Shown here one piece after another: positions 9,023 to 18,175 of a stretch of DNA of 64,000 bases (its first letter is position 1; every line of letters begins with the position of its first letter). The translations under genes and the position numbers were made by a program. The stretch comes from Acidobacteriota bacterium (GTDB taxonomy: Bacteria; Acidobacteriota; Terriglobia; Terriglobales; Acidobacteriaceae). Below the pieces are notes generated by a model. That model made no database searches. It saw only the letters and a list, made by a program, of their open reading frames with translations, and was not told the origin of the DNA. The stretch covers positions 1 to 64,000 of the forward strand of contig JAKAXU010000012.1 in the NCBI GenBank assembly GCA_021816455.1. Reading direction: 5' to 3'.

Positions 9023-9679
9023 ATGCGAGACAAGAATTTTATGGTGGCTGGGCTGGCCATGGTGGTGTTTGTGATGTTGGCCGCAGCAGGATGGGCGAAT
9101 TGGATGAATCGCAGGCACATAGCGGAGATGCAGTCGCAGCGGGCGATGGAGCCGATGGCGATGGGCAATATGGCTGGCATGGGCGCAGGTGGGGATGGCG
9201 CCGGTGAGATGACCTCTCCAATGGTGGGCAAGATGGCGGCAAATTTCACACTGACCGACGTGAACGGCAAGAAGGTTTCTCTATCGGATTTCAAAGGCAA
9301 GGCGGTGCAGCTCAACTTCTGGGCGACGTGGTGCGCGCCATGCAAGATTGAGACGCCGTGGCTGGTAGAGCTGGAAAAGCAATATAAGGCAAAGGGATTC
9401 GAGATTCTGGGCGTTTCCTTTGACGACCTGGATATGGACGACGCGGCGAAGCTGAAGTCGGAAACAGCCGACATTGCAAAGAGTGCAAACCAGCTTGGGA
9501 TCAATTATCCAGTGCTGCTGGACGGTGACGCGATCAGCAAGCAGTATGGCGACCCAGAGGTGTTTCCGACCTCGTTCTTTGTAAATCGACAGGGGAAAAT
9601 TGTGGCAGCGACGATTGGGCTGACTTCGAAGGACGATCTGGAAAACGACATCAAAAAGGCGCTGGGGACGGGCGAGTGA
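9023..9679 (+). CDS. TlpA-type membrane-anchored thioredoxin
   Basis: About 218 residues. One N-terminal membrane anchor (MVAGLAMVVFVMLAAAGWA) is followed by a Met/Gly-rich linker (about 40-75) and a thioredoxin fold of the TlpA/ResA type with the redox motif WATWCAPC, the cis-Pro region VFPTSFFV and the AhpC/TSA-like extension KGFEILGVSFDD. It should reduce or oxidise cysteines in the periplasm, for instance for cytochrome c or cupredoxin maturation. GAGGAC precedes the chosen ATG; the frame opens at 8933 but that part lacks a signal. The Met-rich linker could bind copper (inference). The next gene encodes a DsbD-alpha-like domain, a likely redox partner. Confidence 0.88.
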   Translation: MRDKNFMVAGLAMVVFVMLAAAGWANWMNRRHIAEMQSQRAMEPMAMGNMAGMGAGGDGAGEMTSPMVGKMAANFTLTDVNGKKVSLSDFKGKAVQLNFWATWCAPCKIETPWLVELEKQYKAKGFEILGVSFDDLDMDDAAKLKSETADIAKSANQLGINYPVLLDGDAISKQYGDPEVFPTSFFVNRQGKIVAATIGLTSKDDLENDIKKALGTGE

Positions 9680-9722
9680 GAGAGGCGGCAGAGGTGGCGG
9701 GAATTGCACAGGGAGGGACGGA

Positions 9723-10283
9723 GTGATTCGATGGCTGAGTGTGAAGTGGTTGGGCATGAACTCGTTGAGCTTGAAGCTGATGAGTGTGGCGCTGGCACTG
9801 GCGACGCTGGCCGGGCAGCAGAATCCATTTGCAAACCTGTGGAATGATGCCGGGAAAAAGAGCGGCGCAAAGCCGACAGACGCGGTGCGGTACATGTATC
9901 CGGAGCAGGTGACGGTAACTGCGGGTAAGGCGACGCCGGTCGAAATGCATTTTGAGGTGAAGGCCGGACTGCACATCAATTCGCATGTGCCAAAGACCAA
10001 GGATATGATTCCGACGACGATCGCGTTTCCCGCCGATGGCAGCGTGAAGCTGGATGAGGTGGAGTTTCCTGCGGGGAAGGATTTTTTGCTGCCTGTAGCG
10101 GGCGCGCCCGGCGGCGGGGATCACCTGAGCGTATATACGGGTGAGTTTACCGTGCGCGGGATGATGACGGCGACGCGTGGAGAGCATCTGGTGCAGGCGA
10201 AGCTGCGCTACCAGGCCTGCGACAACCGTGCGTGTATGCCACCGCATACGATCCCCGTGGTGATGGACGTGACCGCGCGTTGA
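9723..10283 (+). CDS. Stand-alone DsbD N-terminal (alpha) domain, exported
   Basis: 186 residues with an N-terminal hydrophobic signal (SLKLMSVALALATLAG) and one immunoglobulin-like nDsbD domain: VRYMYPEQVTVTAGKATPVEMHFEVKAGLHINSH and the terminal YQACDNRACMPPHTIPV with two cysteines in C-x4-C. In full-length DsbD this domain takes electrons from the membrane part and passes them to periplasmic partners; here neither the membrane domain nor the gamma thioredoxin is attached. The neighbouring TlpA may supply electrons. GTG at 9723 has a good AGGGAGG upstream; ATG 9756 is an alternative. The GH32 gene follows 14 bases later. Confidence 0.85.
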   Translation: MIRWLSVKWLGMNSLSLKLMSVALALATLAGQQNPFANLWNDAGKKSGAKPTDAVRYMYPEQVTVTAGKATPVEMHFEVKAGLHINSHVPKTKDMIPTTIAFPADGSVKLDEVEFPAGKDFLLPVAGAPGGGDHLSVYTGEFTVRGMMTATRGEHLVQAKLRYQACDNRACMPPHTIPVVMDVTAR

Positions 10284-10297
10284 GCAGGATTGCAGCG

Positions 10298-11872
10298 ATG
10301 TTGGGGATGAATCGCAGAAGGTTTGTGCAGGGTTTAGCGGGAACGGCTGCTGCGGCATCTTTTCCGAGACATCTTGACGCAATGCATGCGGCGGCTGTGC
10401 GGGATGCGCTGGCGGCAAGGCTGGCGCATGATCCGCTGCGTCCGCAGTATCATCTGCTGCCTGTGGCTAACTGGATGAACGATCCGAACGGGCCGGTTTA
10501 CTGGCGCGGCGAGTATCACATGTTTTACCAGTACAACCCGGATGGCGCGTACTGGGGCGATATGCACTGGGGGCATGCGGTGAGCGCGGACATGGTGCGC
10601 TGGCGGCAGTTGCCGGTGGCGCTGGCACCGACGTCGGGCGGGCCGGATAGCGCGGGCGTCTTCAGCGGAACGGCGGCTGTGGTGGATGGGCACGTGCAGA
10701 TGATGTACACCGGCGTGCGTTCTGTGCCGGAGGCTGAGGCGACGATCAAAAACGGAGCGCAAAGCCTGCTGGAGACACAGTGCCTGGCCATCAGCGAAGA
10801 CCAGAGCCTGCGACGCTGGCGCAAGCTGACCGAGCCGGTGATAGCCACTCCGCCGGCGGGAATGCAGGTGAACGGGTTTCGCGACCCTTCACCGTGGCGG
10901 CAAGGGGAGTGGTGGTATCTCACGCTTGCCATGGGCACACGGGAGCGTGAAGGCGGGGTGCTGCTGTATCGGTCGCGCGATTTGCGGCAGTGGGAGTTCC
11001 TGCACATTCTGGCGGAGCGCAAGGGCAGCATCGCGGTTCCGCTGGAGAAGTCGGATGCAAATGAGGTCTGGGAGTGCCCGGAGTTTTTTGCGTTGGGTGA
11101 GGGAAGTGCGCGACGGCACGTGCTGATCTACTCCACGAACGGCAAGGCATATTGGCTGAGCGGGCGACTGGATGAGGCGGCGATGCGTTTTGCGCCAGAG
11201 CAGTCAGGCGTGCTCGATTATGGGTCGTATTATGCGCCCAAGACGCAAGTGGATGCGACAGGCAGGCGGATACTGTGGGGATGGATTCCGGAGACTCGTC
11301 CCCTGGCTGCATACAAGGCTGCGGGATGGGCTGGACTGATGTCGCTGCCGCGCGTGCTGAGGTTGGGCGAGGATGGTCGACTGCGGATGCAGGTAGCCGA
11401 TGCGGCGGAGACGCTGCGCGGAGCCGAGCAGCGCGCAGAGCCGGTAGCCGACGGGCCAACACTGCGCGAACGGCTGGCAAAGCTACGAATCGAGGGCTAT
11501 TGCGGCGAGATGCGATGCATGGCTGCGCGCGGGAGCGCGGGTTGGGAGTTGGCGCTGACGGGTGAAGCAAAGAGGCCGTGGCTACGGATTGCGTTTTTAC
11601 CGGAGAAGCCGCTTGAGGTGACGGTGAACGGAACTCGCGTTGCGCTGCACGGAAGCAGTGCGGAGCCACTGGAGATGCGCGTGTGGGTGGATGGCTCGGC
11701 GATGGAAGTTGTGCTGAACGGCGAGGCTGCATGTACGGTGCGGTTTTATCCGGAGGGAACAAGCGCTGAGCTTCTGAGTCCGCAGTGGACGGGTGAGGCT
11801 GGTGCGCTGCATGGACTCAGCGTGTGGGCGATGCAGTCGATTTCACGCGACCGGCTGACGACCTTTGCATGA
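10298..11872 (+). CDS. GH32 levanase/invertase-like enzyme with Tat signal
   Basis: About 524 residues. The N-terminus MNRRRFVQGLAGTAAAASFP has a twin-arginine export pattern. The GH32 propeller shows WMNDPNG with nucleophile Asp62, FRDP with Asp196 and WECPEFF with acid/base Glu259 (residues from ATG 10298), and the C-terminal beta-sandwich follows (MRVWVDGSAMEVVLNGEAACTVRFYP). It should cleave beta-fructosides (sucrose, levan or inulin) outside the cytoplasm. Start 10298 has AGGAT upstream; 10307 is a close alternative with poor spacing. It may be co-transcribed with the two redox genes, though the functional link is unclear. Confidence 0.92.
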   Translation: MLGMNRRRFVQGLAGTAAAASFPRHLDAMHAAAVRDALAARLAHDPLRPQYHLLPVANWMNDPNGPVYWRGEYHMFYQYNPDGAYWGDMHWGHAVSADMVRWRQLPVALAPTSGGPDSAGVFSGTAAVVDGHVQMMYTGVRSVPEAEATIKNGAQSLLETQCLAISEDQSLRRWRKLTEPVIATPPAGMQVNGFRDPSPWRQGEWWYLTLAMGTREREGGVLLYRSRDLRQWEFLHILAERKGSIAVPLEKSDANEVWECPEFFALGEGSARRHVLIYSTNGKAYWLSGRLDEAAMRFAPEQSGVLDYGSYYAPKTQVDATGRRILWGWIPETRPLAAYKAAGWAGLMSLPRVLRLGEDGRLRMQVADAAETLRGAEQRAEPVADGPTLRERLAKLRIEGYCGEMRCMAARGSAGWELALTGEAKRPWLRIAFLPEKPLEVTVNGTRVALHGSSAEPLEMRVWVDGSAMEVVLNGEAACTVRFYPEGTSAELLSPQWTGEAGALHGLSVWAMQSISRDRLTTFA

Positions 11873-12068
11873 CCGTAACGCTGAGGCGCGAGTTCTGGTA
11901 GTGGAGGAAAGCGCCCGAGTAAATCGATCCATGTTGAATCCAGAGATTTCTGCGACAGCTTGACAGAGAGAATCCTGGCCGGTAGATTGAGTTCGCGGAA
12001 AAAAGGGCCGGGATTGTTGCGGGAAACCCCGGACAGGGAACGGACCGTGCCGCAGGGGAGAGTTTGCG

Positions 12069-14732
12069 ATGAGCCAGTTGAGTTGGCGTGGAGTGGTGCT
12101 GGGCTGCGTGAGCGTGTTGGCGCTGATGGCGGGAAATGGAGCAAAGGCGCAGGAACCTGCCTATATGAATCCGCATCTGTCGCCGGAACAGCGGGCGGCT
12201 GATCTGGTGCAGCGGATGACGCTGGAGGAGAAGGCCAGCCAGTTGGTGAACCAGGCTCGGGCGATACCGCGGTTGCATGTGCCTTCGTACGACTGGTGGA
12301 GCGAGGCGCTGCACGGAGTAGCGGTGGACGGGACGACGGAGTTCCCTGAGCCGATCGGTCTTGGCGCAACCTTTGATCCGGCGCTGATTCACGCGATGGG
12401 TGTGGACATCAGCACAGAGGCGCGTGTGAAGCACGAGCAGGCGATGCGCGCAAACGGCGGCCACAGCAATATCTTTCAGGGGCTGGATTTCTGGGCACCA
12501 AATCTAAATATCTTTCGCGATCCGCGCTGGGGACGTGGCCAGGAGACCTATGGAGAAGATCCATACCTGACGGGGCGGATGGGTGTGGCGTTTGTAACGG
12601 GCATGCAAGGCGACGATCCGCGCTACTATCGAGTGATTGCGACGCCGAAGCACTTTGACGTGCATAGCGGGCCGGAGCCGACGCGCCACAAGGCCAATGT
12701 GGATGTGAGCAAGCACGACGAGATGGATACGTATTTGCCGGCGTTCCGCGCGGCGGTCGTGGAGGGTAAAGCGGATTCGGTGATGTGCGCCTACAACAGC
12801 ATCAACGGCGAGCCGGCGTGCGCGAACCAGTTCCTGCTGCAGGACCAGTTGCGTGACAAGTGGGGATTCAAGGGGTATGTGGTCTCCGACTGCGGCGCAG
12901 TGATCGACATCTACAGCGGCCATCACTTCAAGCCGACGCAGGCCCAGGCTTCGGCGATTAGTTTGCAGCGCGGGATGGATAACGAGTGCGCGGATTTCTT
13001 TGCCAAGGTGAAGGATGACCACGATTACAAGCCGTATCTCGACGCGGTGAAGGAAGGATATCTGAAGGAAAGCGACATCGATACAGCGCTGGTCCGTCTG
13101 TATACTGCGCGTATCAAGCTGGGGATGTTCGATCCACCGTCGATGGATCCGTACTCCAGGATTCCGGAGAGCGAGTTGAATAGCCCAGCGCACAAGGCGC
13201 TCGCGCTGAAGGCGGCCGATGAATCGATGGTGCTGCTGAAGAACGACGGAACGCTGCCGCTGAAGGACAAGAATATTCGCATCGCGGTGGTGGGTCCGCT
13301 GGCGACACAGACGCGTTTTCTGCTAGGCAATTACACGGGGGTTCCCGACCATGTGGAGTCGATTCTGGATGGGATGAAGCAGGAGTTTGCCAACGACCGG
13401 ATCGATTACGTGGAAGGGACGCAGTTCCTGAGCAAGGAGGCACAGCCAGTGCCGACGAGCGCGTTGTCGAGCGATGGCAAGCCGGGTGTGACGGTGAATG
13501 TCGATCAGGCTCCGCCGATGGACCTGTCCGCGTTGACGATGAAGCCGAGGGTGTTTGCGACCAGCCATCAGGCGATGGTGGATGCATCGAAGGTGGAGAT
13601 TCCAGCGGATGTGACCGTGCCGGTGGCGCTGCACTGGGAGGCGACACTGAAAGTGCCGGAGACGGGTGATTACAACCTGGGTATGACGGCAAACGGTTTC
13701 TTCCGGGTGCAGATCGATGGCAAGGATGTGACGTCGGATTTTGGCTCCCGGCGCAATGGGACGAAGCTTGGACGCATACATCTGGAAAAAGGCAAAGCCT
13801 ATGCGCTTGCGGTGGATTATGCGCAGGGTGAAAATCCGAAAGCGGATGCGCGTCTGATGTGGTCCAAGGTAGACATGACGCCGCAGCCGGATGCGATTGC
13901 GGCGGCGAAGAAGGCCGACGTGATTGTGGCCGTGGTGGGCATTACCAGCGAACTGGAAGGCGAAGAGATGAAGGTGAACGAGCCGGGCTTCCTGGGCGGC
14001 GACCGCACCAGCATTGATTTGCCAAAGCCGGAGCAGGATATGCTCGAAGCACTTTCGGCAACCGGCAAACCGCTGGTCGTGGTGCTGGTCAACGGCAGCG
14101 CGTTGGCCGTGAACTGGGCGAATCAGCACGCAAACGCGATCGTGGAAGCGTGGTATCCGGGCGAGAAGGGTGGACTGGCGGTTGCGCAGACCCTCTCCGG
14201 CTGGAACAATCCAGCAGGGCGGCTCCCGGTGACGTTCTATACGGGAGTGGATCAGTTGCCGCAGTTTGAGGATTACTCCATGAAGAACCGGACATACCGG
14301 TATTTTACGGGGACACCGCTCTATCCGTTTGGTTATGGGCTGAGCTACACGACATTTGCCTACAGCGACCTGAAGGTACCGAATGAGCCGGTGAAGGCGG
14401 GCGATCCGGTGCTGGTGAAGGTGTCGGTAACCAATACAGGCAAGCGAGACGGCGATGAAGTGGCCGAACTTTACCTGAGCTTTCCGAGCGTTCCGGGTGC
14501 GCCGCTGAAGGCGCTGCGAGGATTCCGCCGCGTACACCTGGCAGCCGGAGAGACGAAGCAGGTGGAATTTGCGCTGGAAGGTCGCGAGATGAGTATGGTT
14601 TCAGCGGAAGGAGAGCCGGAGATACCTGCCGGAGCGTATACGATCAGCGTGGGTGGCGGACAGCCCGGCACGAGCGCACAGACGCTATCGGGAACGGTGA
14701 CGGTGGAGGGATCGAAGACGCTGCCGGAGTGA
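12069..14732 (+). CDS. GH3 beta-glycosidase (xylosidase/glucosidase type) with PA14 insert
   Basis: 887 residues with a signal peptide ending in AKAQ. Domains in order: GH3 TIM barrel (about 45-330) with YDWWSEALHGVA, RDPRWGRGQETYGEDP, PKHFDVHSG and nucleophile Asp274 in VVSDCGA; the alpha/beta sandwich domain, interrupted by a PA14-like domain (about 500-610; HWEATLKVPETGDYNLGMTANGFFRVQIDG); and a fibronectin-III-like C-terminal domain (LRGFRRVHLAAGETKQVEF). The YDWWSEALHG and YNSINGEPACAN motifs are typical of the beta-xylosidase branch, but substrate choice is not certain. The ATG at 12069 follows CAGGGGAGAGTTTGCG. A clear terminator follows. Confidence 0.93.
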   Translation: MSQLSWRGVVLGCVSVLALMAGNGAKAQEPAYMNPHLSPEQRAADLVQRMTLEEKASQLVNQARAIPRLHVPSYDWWSEALHGVAVDGTTEFPEPIGLGATFDPALIHAMGVDISTEARVKHEQAMRANGGHSNIFQGLDFWAPNLNIFRDPRWGRGQETYGEDPYLTGRMGVAFVTGMQGDDPRYYRVIATPKHFDVHSGPEPTRHKANVDVSKHDEMDTYLPAFRAAVVEGKADSVMCAYNSINGEPACANQFLLQDQLRDKWGFKGYVVSDCGAVIDIYSGHHFKPTQAQASAISLQRGMDNECADFFAKVKDDHDYKPYLDAVKEGYLKESDIDTALVRLYTARIKLGMFDPPSMDPYSRIPESELNSPAHKALALKAADESMVLLKNDGTLPLKDKNIRIAVVGPLATQTRFLLGNYTGVPDHVESILDGMKQEFANDRIDYVEGTQFLSKEAQPVPTSALSSDGKPGVTVNVDQAPPMDLSALTMKPRVFATSHQAMVDASKVEIPADVTVPVALHWEATLKVPETGDYNLGMTANGFFRVQIDGKDVTSDFGSRRNGTKLGRIHLEKGKAYALAVDYAQGENPKADARLMWSKVDMTPQPDAIAAAKKADVIVAVVGITSELEGEEMKVNEPGFLGGDRTSIDLPKPEQDMLEALSATGKPLVVVLVNGSALAVNWANQHANAIVEAWYPGEKGGLAVAQTLSGWNNPAGRLPVTFYTGVDQLPQFEDYSMKNRTYRYFTGTPLYPFGYGLSYTTFAYSDLKVPNEPVKAGDPVLVKVSVTNTGKRDGDEVAELYLSFPSVPGAPLKALRGFRRVHLAAGETKQVEFALEGREMSMVSAEGEPEIPAGAYTISVGGGQPGTSAQTLSGTVTVEGSKTLPE

Positions 14733-14754
14733 GCCGGGTTTCAGACTGAAGAGG

Positions 14755-14797
14755 AAGGGATGACACGCAGGACTGGCGGGTCGTCCCTTTTCTATTT
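14755..14797 (+). terminator. Rho-independent terminator of the GH3 gene
   Basis: AAGGGATGAC (14755-14764) pairs with GTCGTCCCTT (14780-14789), ten pairs with one G-T wobble, followed by TTCTATTT. It begins 22 bases after the GH3 stop. Confidence 0.7.
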
Positions 14798-14834
14798 CAG
14801 GGAAGAGCGGGAGAAACCGGCGGAGAAGCGTGAT

Positions 14835-15839
14835 TCAATCGCGCAGCAGGACGTCGCAGACGGCGATGGCGGCCGCAGCGATAGGCGCGGCAAGAGCAAC
14901 GCCGATGGGGCCGGCGATGGCGGCCAGCAGAAGTTGAAGCAGCAGCGTGAGTGCCGGCGGCAGGCGGACCAGGTTGCGCTCCAGCAGGGGCGTGACGAGG
15001 TAGCCTTCGAGGAGAAAGACGATGGCAAAGACGACCAGCGTGAGCAGTCCGGTCATCGGTGAGTTGGCCAGGCCGAGCAGCACGGCGGGAATGAGCGCAA
15101 TGAGCGGGCCGACGTTGGGAATGAAGGTGAGCAGTGCCGCAATGAGCGCGAGCAGGCCAGGCAAGGGAACGCCAATGAGCCAGAGACCAACGCCGATGAG
15201 AATGCCGACAATCGTCATCGAAAGCATCTTGGCGAGGATCCACCAGAGGAGAGTTTTGCGGACGCTGGTGACGCATGCGTCGAGCACCGGGCGAGAGCGA
15301 TGGGGCACCAGGCGGCGCAGGCCACGATAGTAGAGGAGCGGCTCGGCGGCGAGATAAAGGCTGAGCAGCAGCGTGATGGCAAGGCCGGCGATGGCAGTGG
15401 CCGAGGTGAGGACGATGCCGCCGATGCGCATGAGGGCGAAGCGTGCACCGGAGGCAATCTGGTCTGTATCCGGCGACTGGGCAAGCAGCCAGCGACCCCA
15501 GCGAGTCCCCTGCACCTCGCCAAGAATGCGATGGAAGGCCGCGGGAAGGTCTGTTTGGAGTTGCGCGAACTGCTGGAGAACGTTTGGACCCTGCATCCAG
15601 AAGACCATTGCGGCGAAGCCAAAGAGCAGCGCTAGAAAGAGCAGAAGCGCAAGCCCGCGCGCCAGGCGCAGGCGCAGGCTGATCGCATGCGAGACGGAGT
15701 AGAGCAGGATTGCTCCGATGATGGCGGCAAAGAGGAGCAGGAAGATGACGCGGCCGATCCATAGGACGAGCGCGGCCACGACCAGCGCAAAGACGGAGGT
15801 CAGAACGGCGAAGAGGCGTTTTGGGAAGGAATCCGGCAT
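14835..15839 (-). CDS. AI-2E family (PerM/TqsA-like) permease
   Basis: About 334 residues with eight or so membrane helices: paired N-terminal helices (LFAVLTSVFALVVAALVLWIGRVIFLLLFAAIIGAILLY), an extra-membrane middle region (about 85-145) and the C-terminal bundle with WWILAKMLSMTIVGILIGVG, LTFIPNVGPLIALIPAVLLG and LEGYLVTPLLERNLVRLPPALTLLLQLL, the usual signature of this family. Members export small molecules or Na+/H+; the AI-2 role is shown for few. ATG 15839 was preferred over 15869 because the latter lies inside the terminator hairpin of pepA. Confidence 0.88.
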   Translation of the reverse strand: MPDSFPKRLFAVLTSVFALVVAALVLWIGRVIFLLLFAAIIGAILLYSVSHAISLRLRLARGLALLLFLALLFGFAAMVFWMQGPNVLQQFAQLQTDLPAAFHRILGEVQGTRWGRWLLAQSPDTDQIASGARFALMRIGGIVLTSATAIAGLAITLLLSLYLAAEPLLYYRGLRRLVPHRSRPVLDACVTSVRKTLLWWILAKMLSMTIVGILIGVGLWLIGVPLPGLLALIAALLTFIPNVGPLIALIPAVLLGLANSPMTGLLTLVVFAIVFLLEGYLVTPLLERNLVRLPPALTLLLQLLLAAIAGPIGVALAAPIAAAAIAVCDVLLRD

Positions 15840-15864
15840 GGGCGAGCGTTCCGGGAGGAAAATT

Positions 15865-15900
15865 TGCATGCGGGTAACGGCTTCGTGCTACCCGCATGCA
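15865..15900 (-). terminator. Perfect 12-bp hairpin downstream of pepA
   Basis: TGCATGCGGGTA (15865-15876) and TACCCGCATGCA (15889-15900) are exact reverse complements with a 12-base loop. On the minus strand the hairpin starts 12 bases after the pepA stop and is followed by AATTTTCC, so it probably ends pepA transcription. Confidence 0.65.
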
Positions 15901-15911
15901 TGGCGAGTCGA

Positions 15912-17441
15912 TCAGACGTTGAAGGTACGGACCCACTCGGCGATGGTGCGGACGGCGACGCCGCTGGGGCCTTTGGCGATGGAAGGTCGGCTGTCTTCGA
16001 TCCAGGCCATGCCGGCGATGTCGAGATGAATCCAGGGGGTATCTGCGACGAAGACCTTGAGAAATTCGGCGGCAGTGACGGCACCACCCCAGCGGCCGCC
16101 CGTGTTTTTGATGTCGGCAATGTCGCTGCGGATCAGGTCGAAGTATTCTTCGCCGAGAGGCAATCGCCAGAATTTTTCGCCGGTCGTTTCCATGGCTGCT
16201 TCAAACTGACGGAAGGTGGGATCGTCGTTGCAGAAGGCTCCTGCATTGACCATGCCAAGTGCGACGACGCAGGCTCCGGTGAGTGTGGCGGCGTCGATGA
16301 GGTGTGTGCAGCCGAGTTGACGGGCGTAGGTGAGTCCGTCGGCAAGCACGAGACGGCCTTCGGCGTCGGTGTTGATGATCTCGATGGACTTTCCGGGGTT
16401 TTCGCCGTTGGGCATGGAGATGGCGATGTCGCCGGGTTTGTACGCTTTGCCGTCGGGCATGTTTTCCGCCGAGCAGACGACGCAGATGACTTTGACCCTG
16501 GGCTTGAGGCGGGCAATGGCGTGCATGGCGCCGAGCATGGCTGCGGCTCCGGCCATATCGTACTTCATCTTCTCCATGCCGTCGGCGGGCTTGATGGAGA
16601 TGCCGCCGGTGTCGAAGGTGATGCCTTTGCCGACCAAGCCGAGAACCGGGCCAGAGTAGGTTGCCGGATCATAACCCTGTGGCTCGTAGGTGAGAACGAT
16701 GAGCGCAGGTGGCTCTTCAGAGCCTTTGGCGACGGACCAGAAAGCGCCCATCTGAAGCTCGTGAAGTTTTTCCGACGAGTAGACATCCCATTTGAGTCCG
16801 GCAGCCTGAGCCATCTGAGCTGCGCGCTGGCCGAGTACTGTGGGAGTCAGAACGTTGGGCGGCTCGTTGACCTGAAGACGCGCGAAGTTCTGCGCCTCAG
16901 CAAAGATGATTCCTTCTTCGAAGCCTGGCTGAGCGGCTGCGAGATGGTGGGCTGCGGCGACCAGAGTGCAGGCATGCAGGCCCTGATCCTTACGGTCGGA
17001 GCGATAGGTATCCGGGTCGAAGTCGGCGAGCAGCGCACCCTCGGCAGCGGCACGGGCCGAAGTCGTCGCATCCAACCCTTCCGGCAGTGCAAAGGCGAGG
17101 TTACGCAGGGTGCGCGGCTTGCAGAATCGGACGGCGACGCCTGCGGCGGCACGCACTGCATGCGGCGTGGCTTTCGCGCGCTTGCCCAGGCCGACGATCA
17201 ACAGGCGTTTGGCGGCGAGACCTGCCGGTGAGTGCAGGAGTAGAGTTTCATTGGCTCCGGCCTTGAATTCGCCGGAGGCAAGCACGGCGGCAGCGGCGGA
17301 TTGAACGGCGGCGTCTGTCGTGAGCAGCACCGGCAGAGGTTTGGCGTCCTTGTCTTTGGATGTCTGATCGTCGACGGCGGCAATGGCCAGCAGATCGACG
17401 GCTAGCGCAGAGAGTTGCTGGGATATGAGTTCCATTTTCAT
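15912..17441 (-). CDS. pepA: Leucyl aminopeptidase (M17)
   Basis: About 509 residues. The N-terminal macro-like domain (to about 190) is followed by the catalytic domain with the metal/catalytic segments KGITFDTGGISIKP, KYDMAGAAAMLG, the family signature NTDAEGRLVLADGL and DAATLTGA. M17 enzymes are hexameric, two-metal cytoplasmic peptidases releasing N-terminal residues in peptide turnover. The start MKMEL at 17441 matches family alignments; the frame is open for another 64 residues upstream, but that part is low-complexity and antisense to smpB. No good Shine-Dalgarno precedes the ATG. It lies just downstream of smpB on the same strand (56 bases apart). Confidence 0.93.
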   Translation of the reverse strand: MKMELISQQLSALAVDLLAIAAVDDQTSKDKDAKPLPVLLTTDAAVQSAAAAVLASGEFKAGANETLLLHSPAGLAAKRLLIVGLGKRAKATPHAVRAAAGVAVRFCKPRTLRNLAFALPEGLDATTSARAAAEGALLADFDPDTYRSDRKDQGLHACTLVAAAHHLAAAQPGFEEGIIFAEAQNFARLQVNEPPNVLTPTVLGQRAAQMAQAAGLKWDVYSSEKLHELQMGAFWSVAKGSEEPPALIVLTYEPQGYDPATYSGPVLGLVGKGITFDTGGISIKPADGMEKMKYDMAGAAAMLGAMHAIARLKPRVKVICVVCSAENMPDGKAYKPGDIAISMPNGENPGKSIEIINTDAEGRLVLADGLTYARQLGCTHLIDAATLTGACVVALGMVNAGAFCNDDPTFRQFEAAMETTGEKFWRLPLGEEYFDLIRSDIADIKNTGGRWGGAVTAAEFLKVFVADTPWIHLDIAGMAWIEDSRPSIAKGPSGVAVRTIAEWVRTFNV

Positions 17442-17496
17442 AGAGGAATTATCGCACCCGTAACGCGAGGCTGGGCGCGAGCCGGTGAGTTCGCCT

Positions 17497-18045
17497 TCAG
17501 CGGCTGGCGCGGTGCTTGCTGGCGTTGATGGCGGCGCGGGATTCGCGGTCGGCCTCACGACGCTTCTCGGTTTCGCGCTTGTCCCATTCCTGCTTGCCTT
17601 TGGCGACGGCGAGTTCGCACTTGACGCGGCCATGACGAAAATAAAGCCGGGTGGGGATGAGCGTATGACCCTTGATCTGCGTCTTTGCGTGTAGGCGGCG
17701 CACTTCCTCCTTGTGCAGCAGGAGCTTGCGTGTGCGCAGAGCGTCGTGGTTGGCTATGTTGCCGTGGGAGTAGGGACCGATATGCACGTTGAGCAGAAAG
17801 GCTTCGCCGTCTTTGATGAGGCCGTAGGCATCTTTGAGGTTGGCCTGCCCTTGACGGATGGACTTGACCTCGGTGCCGCGCAAGGCGACGCCGGCTTCGA
17901 ACTTTTCGAGCAGGAAATAGTTGAAGGAGGCGCTGCGATTCTGAGCAGCGTCGCGCTCACCGCTGGCGACGGGGTCGCGTGGCCGCTGGGGCTTGGCGCC
18001 GGAGCGGGCCGGAGTCGCGATGACGTGGCTGGACTGACGCGGCAT
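17497..18045 (-). CDS. smpB: SsrA-binding protein SmpB
   Basis: About 182 residues, longer than the usual 150-160 because of a low-complexity N-terminal extension (residues 1-35, rich in Pro/Ser/Arg). The core is typical: ASFNYFLLEKFEAGVALRGTEVKSIRQGQANLKDAY, HIGPYSHGN, RTRKLLLHKEEVRRL, LIPTRLYF and the basic C-terminal tail KGKQEWDKRETEKRREADRE. SmpB binds tmRNA and brings it to stalled ribosomes. Start 18045 is the first ATG giving a protein-like N-terminus; a start near 17950 would also preserve the core. No tmRNA gene is seen in the window. Confidence 0.93.
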   Translation of the reverse strand: MPRQSSHVIATPARSGAKPQRPRDPVASGERDAAQNRSASFNYFLLEKFEAGVALRGTEVKSIRQGQANLKDAYGLIKDGEAFLLNVHIGPYSHGNIANHDALRTRKLLLHKEEVRRLHAKTQIKGHTLIPTRLYFRHGRVKCELAVAKGKQEWDKRETEKRREADRESRAAINASKHRASR

Positions 18046-18175
18046 GAGCAGAAATCCCTTCACTCCGATGGTATCGCAGAACCGATTGTGGCATCGGGAT
18101 GGAGTGCTCGGGGACAAAGGTTGGGGATTGAAGGACTTTGTTAGAATGAGGCATCAGCGGAACAACGGGAGTTGG

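Noticed and set aside
13323-14537. 404-residue open frame opposite the GH3 gene
   Set aside because: His/Arg-rich antisense shadow of a GH3 enzyme with visible active-site motifs.
15864-17231. 455-residue open frame on the plus strand across pepA
   Set aside because: Antisense to a well-supported M17 peptidase; composition (Gly/Asp/Val/Arg) is that of a GC-rich shadow.
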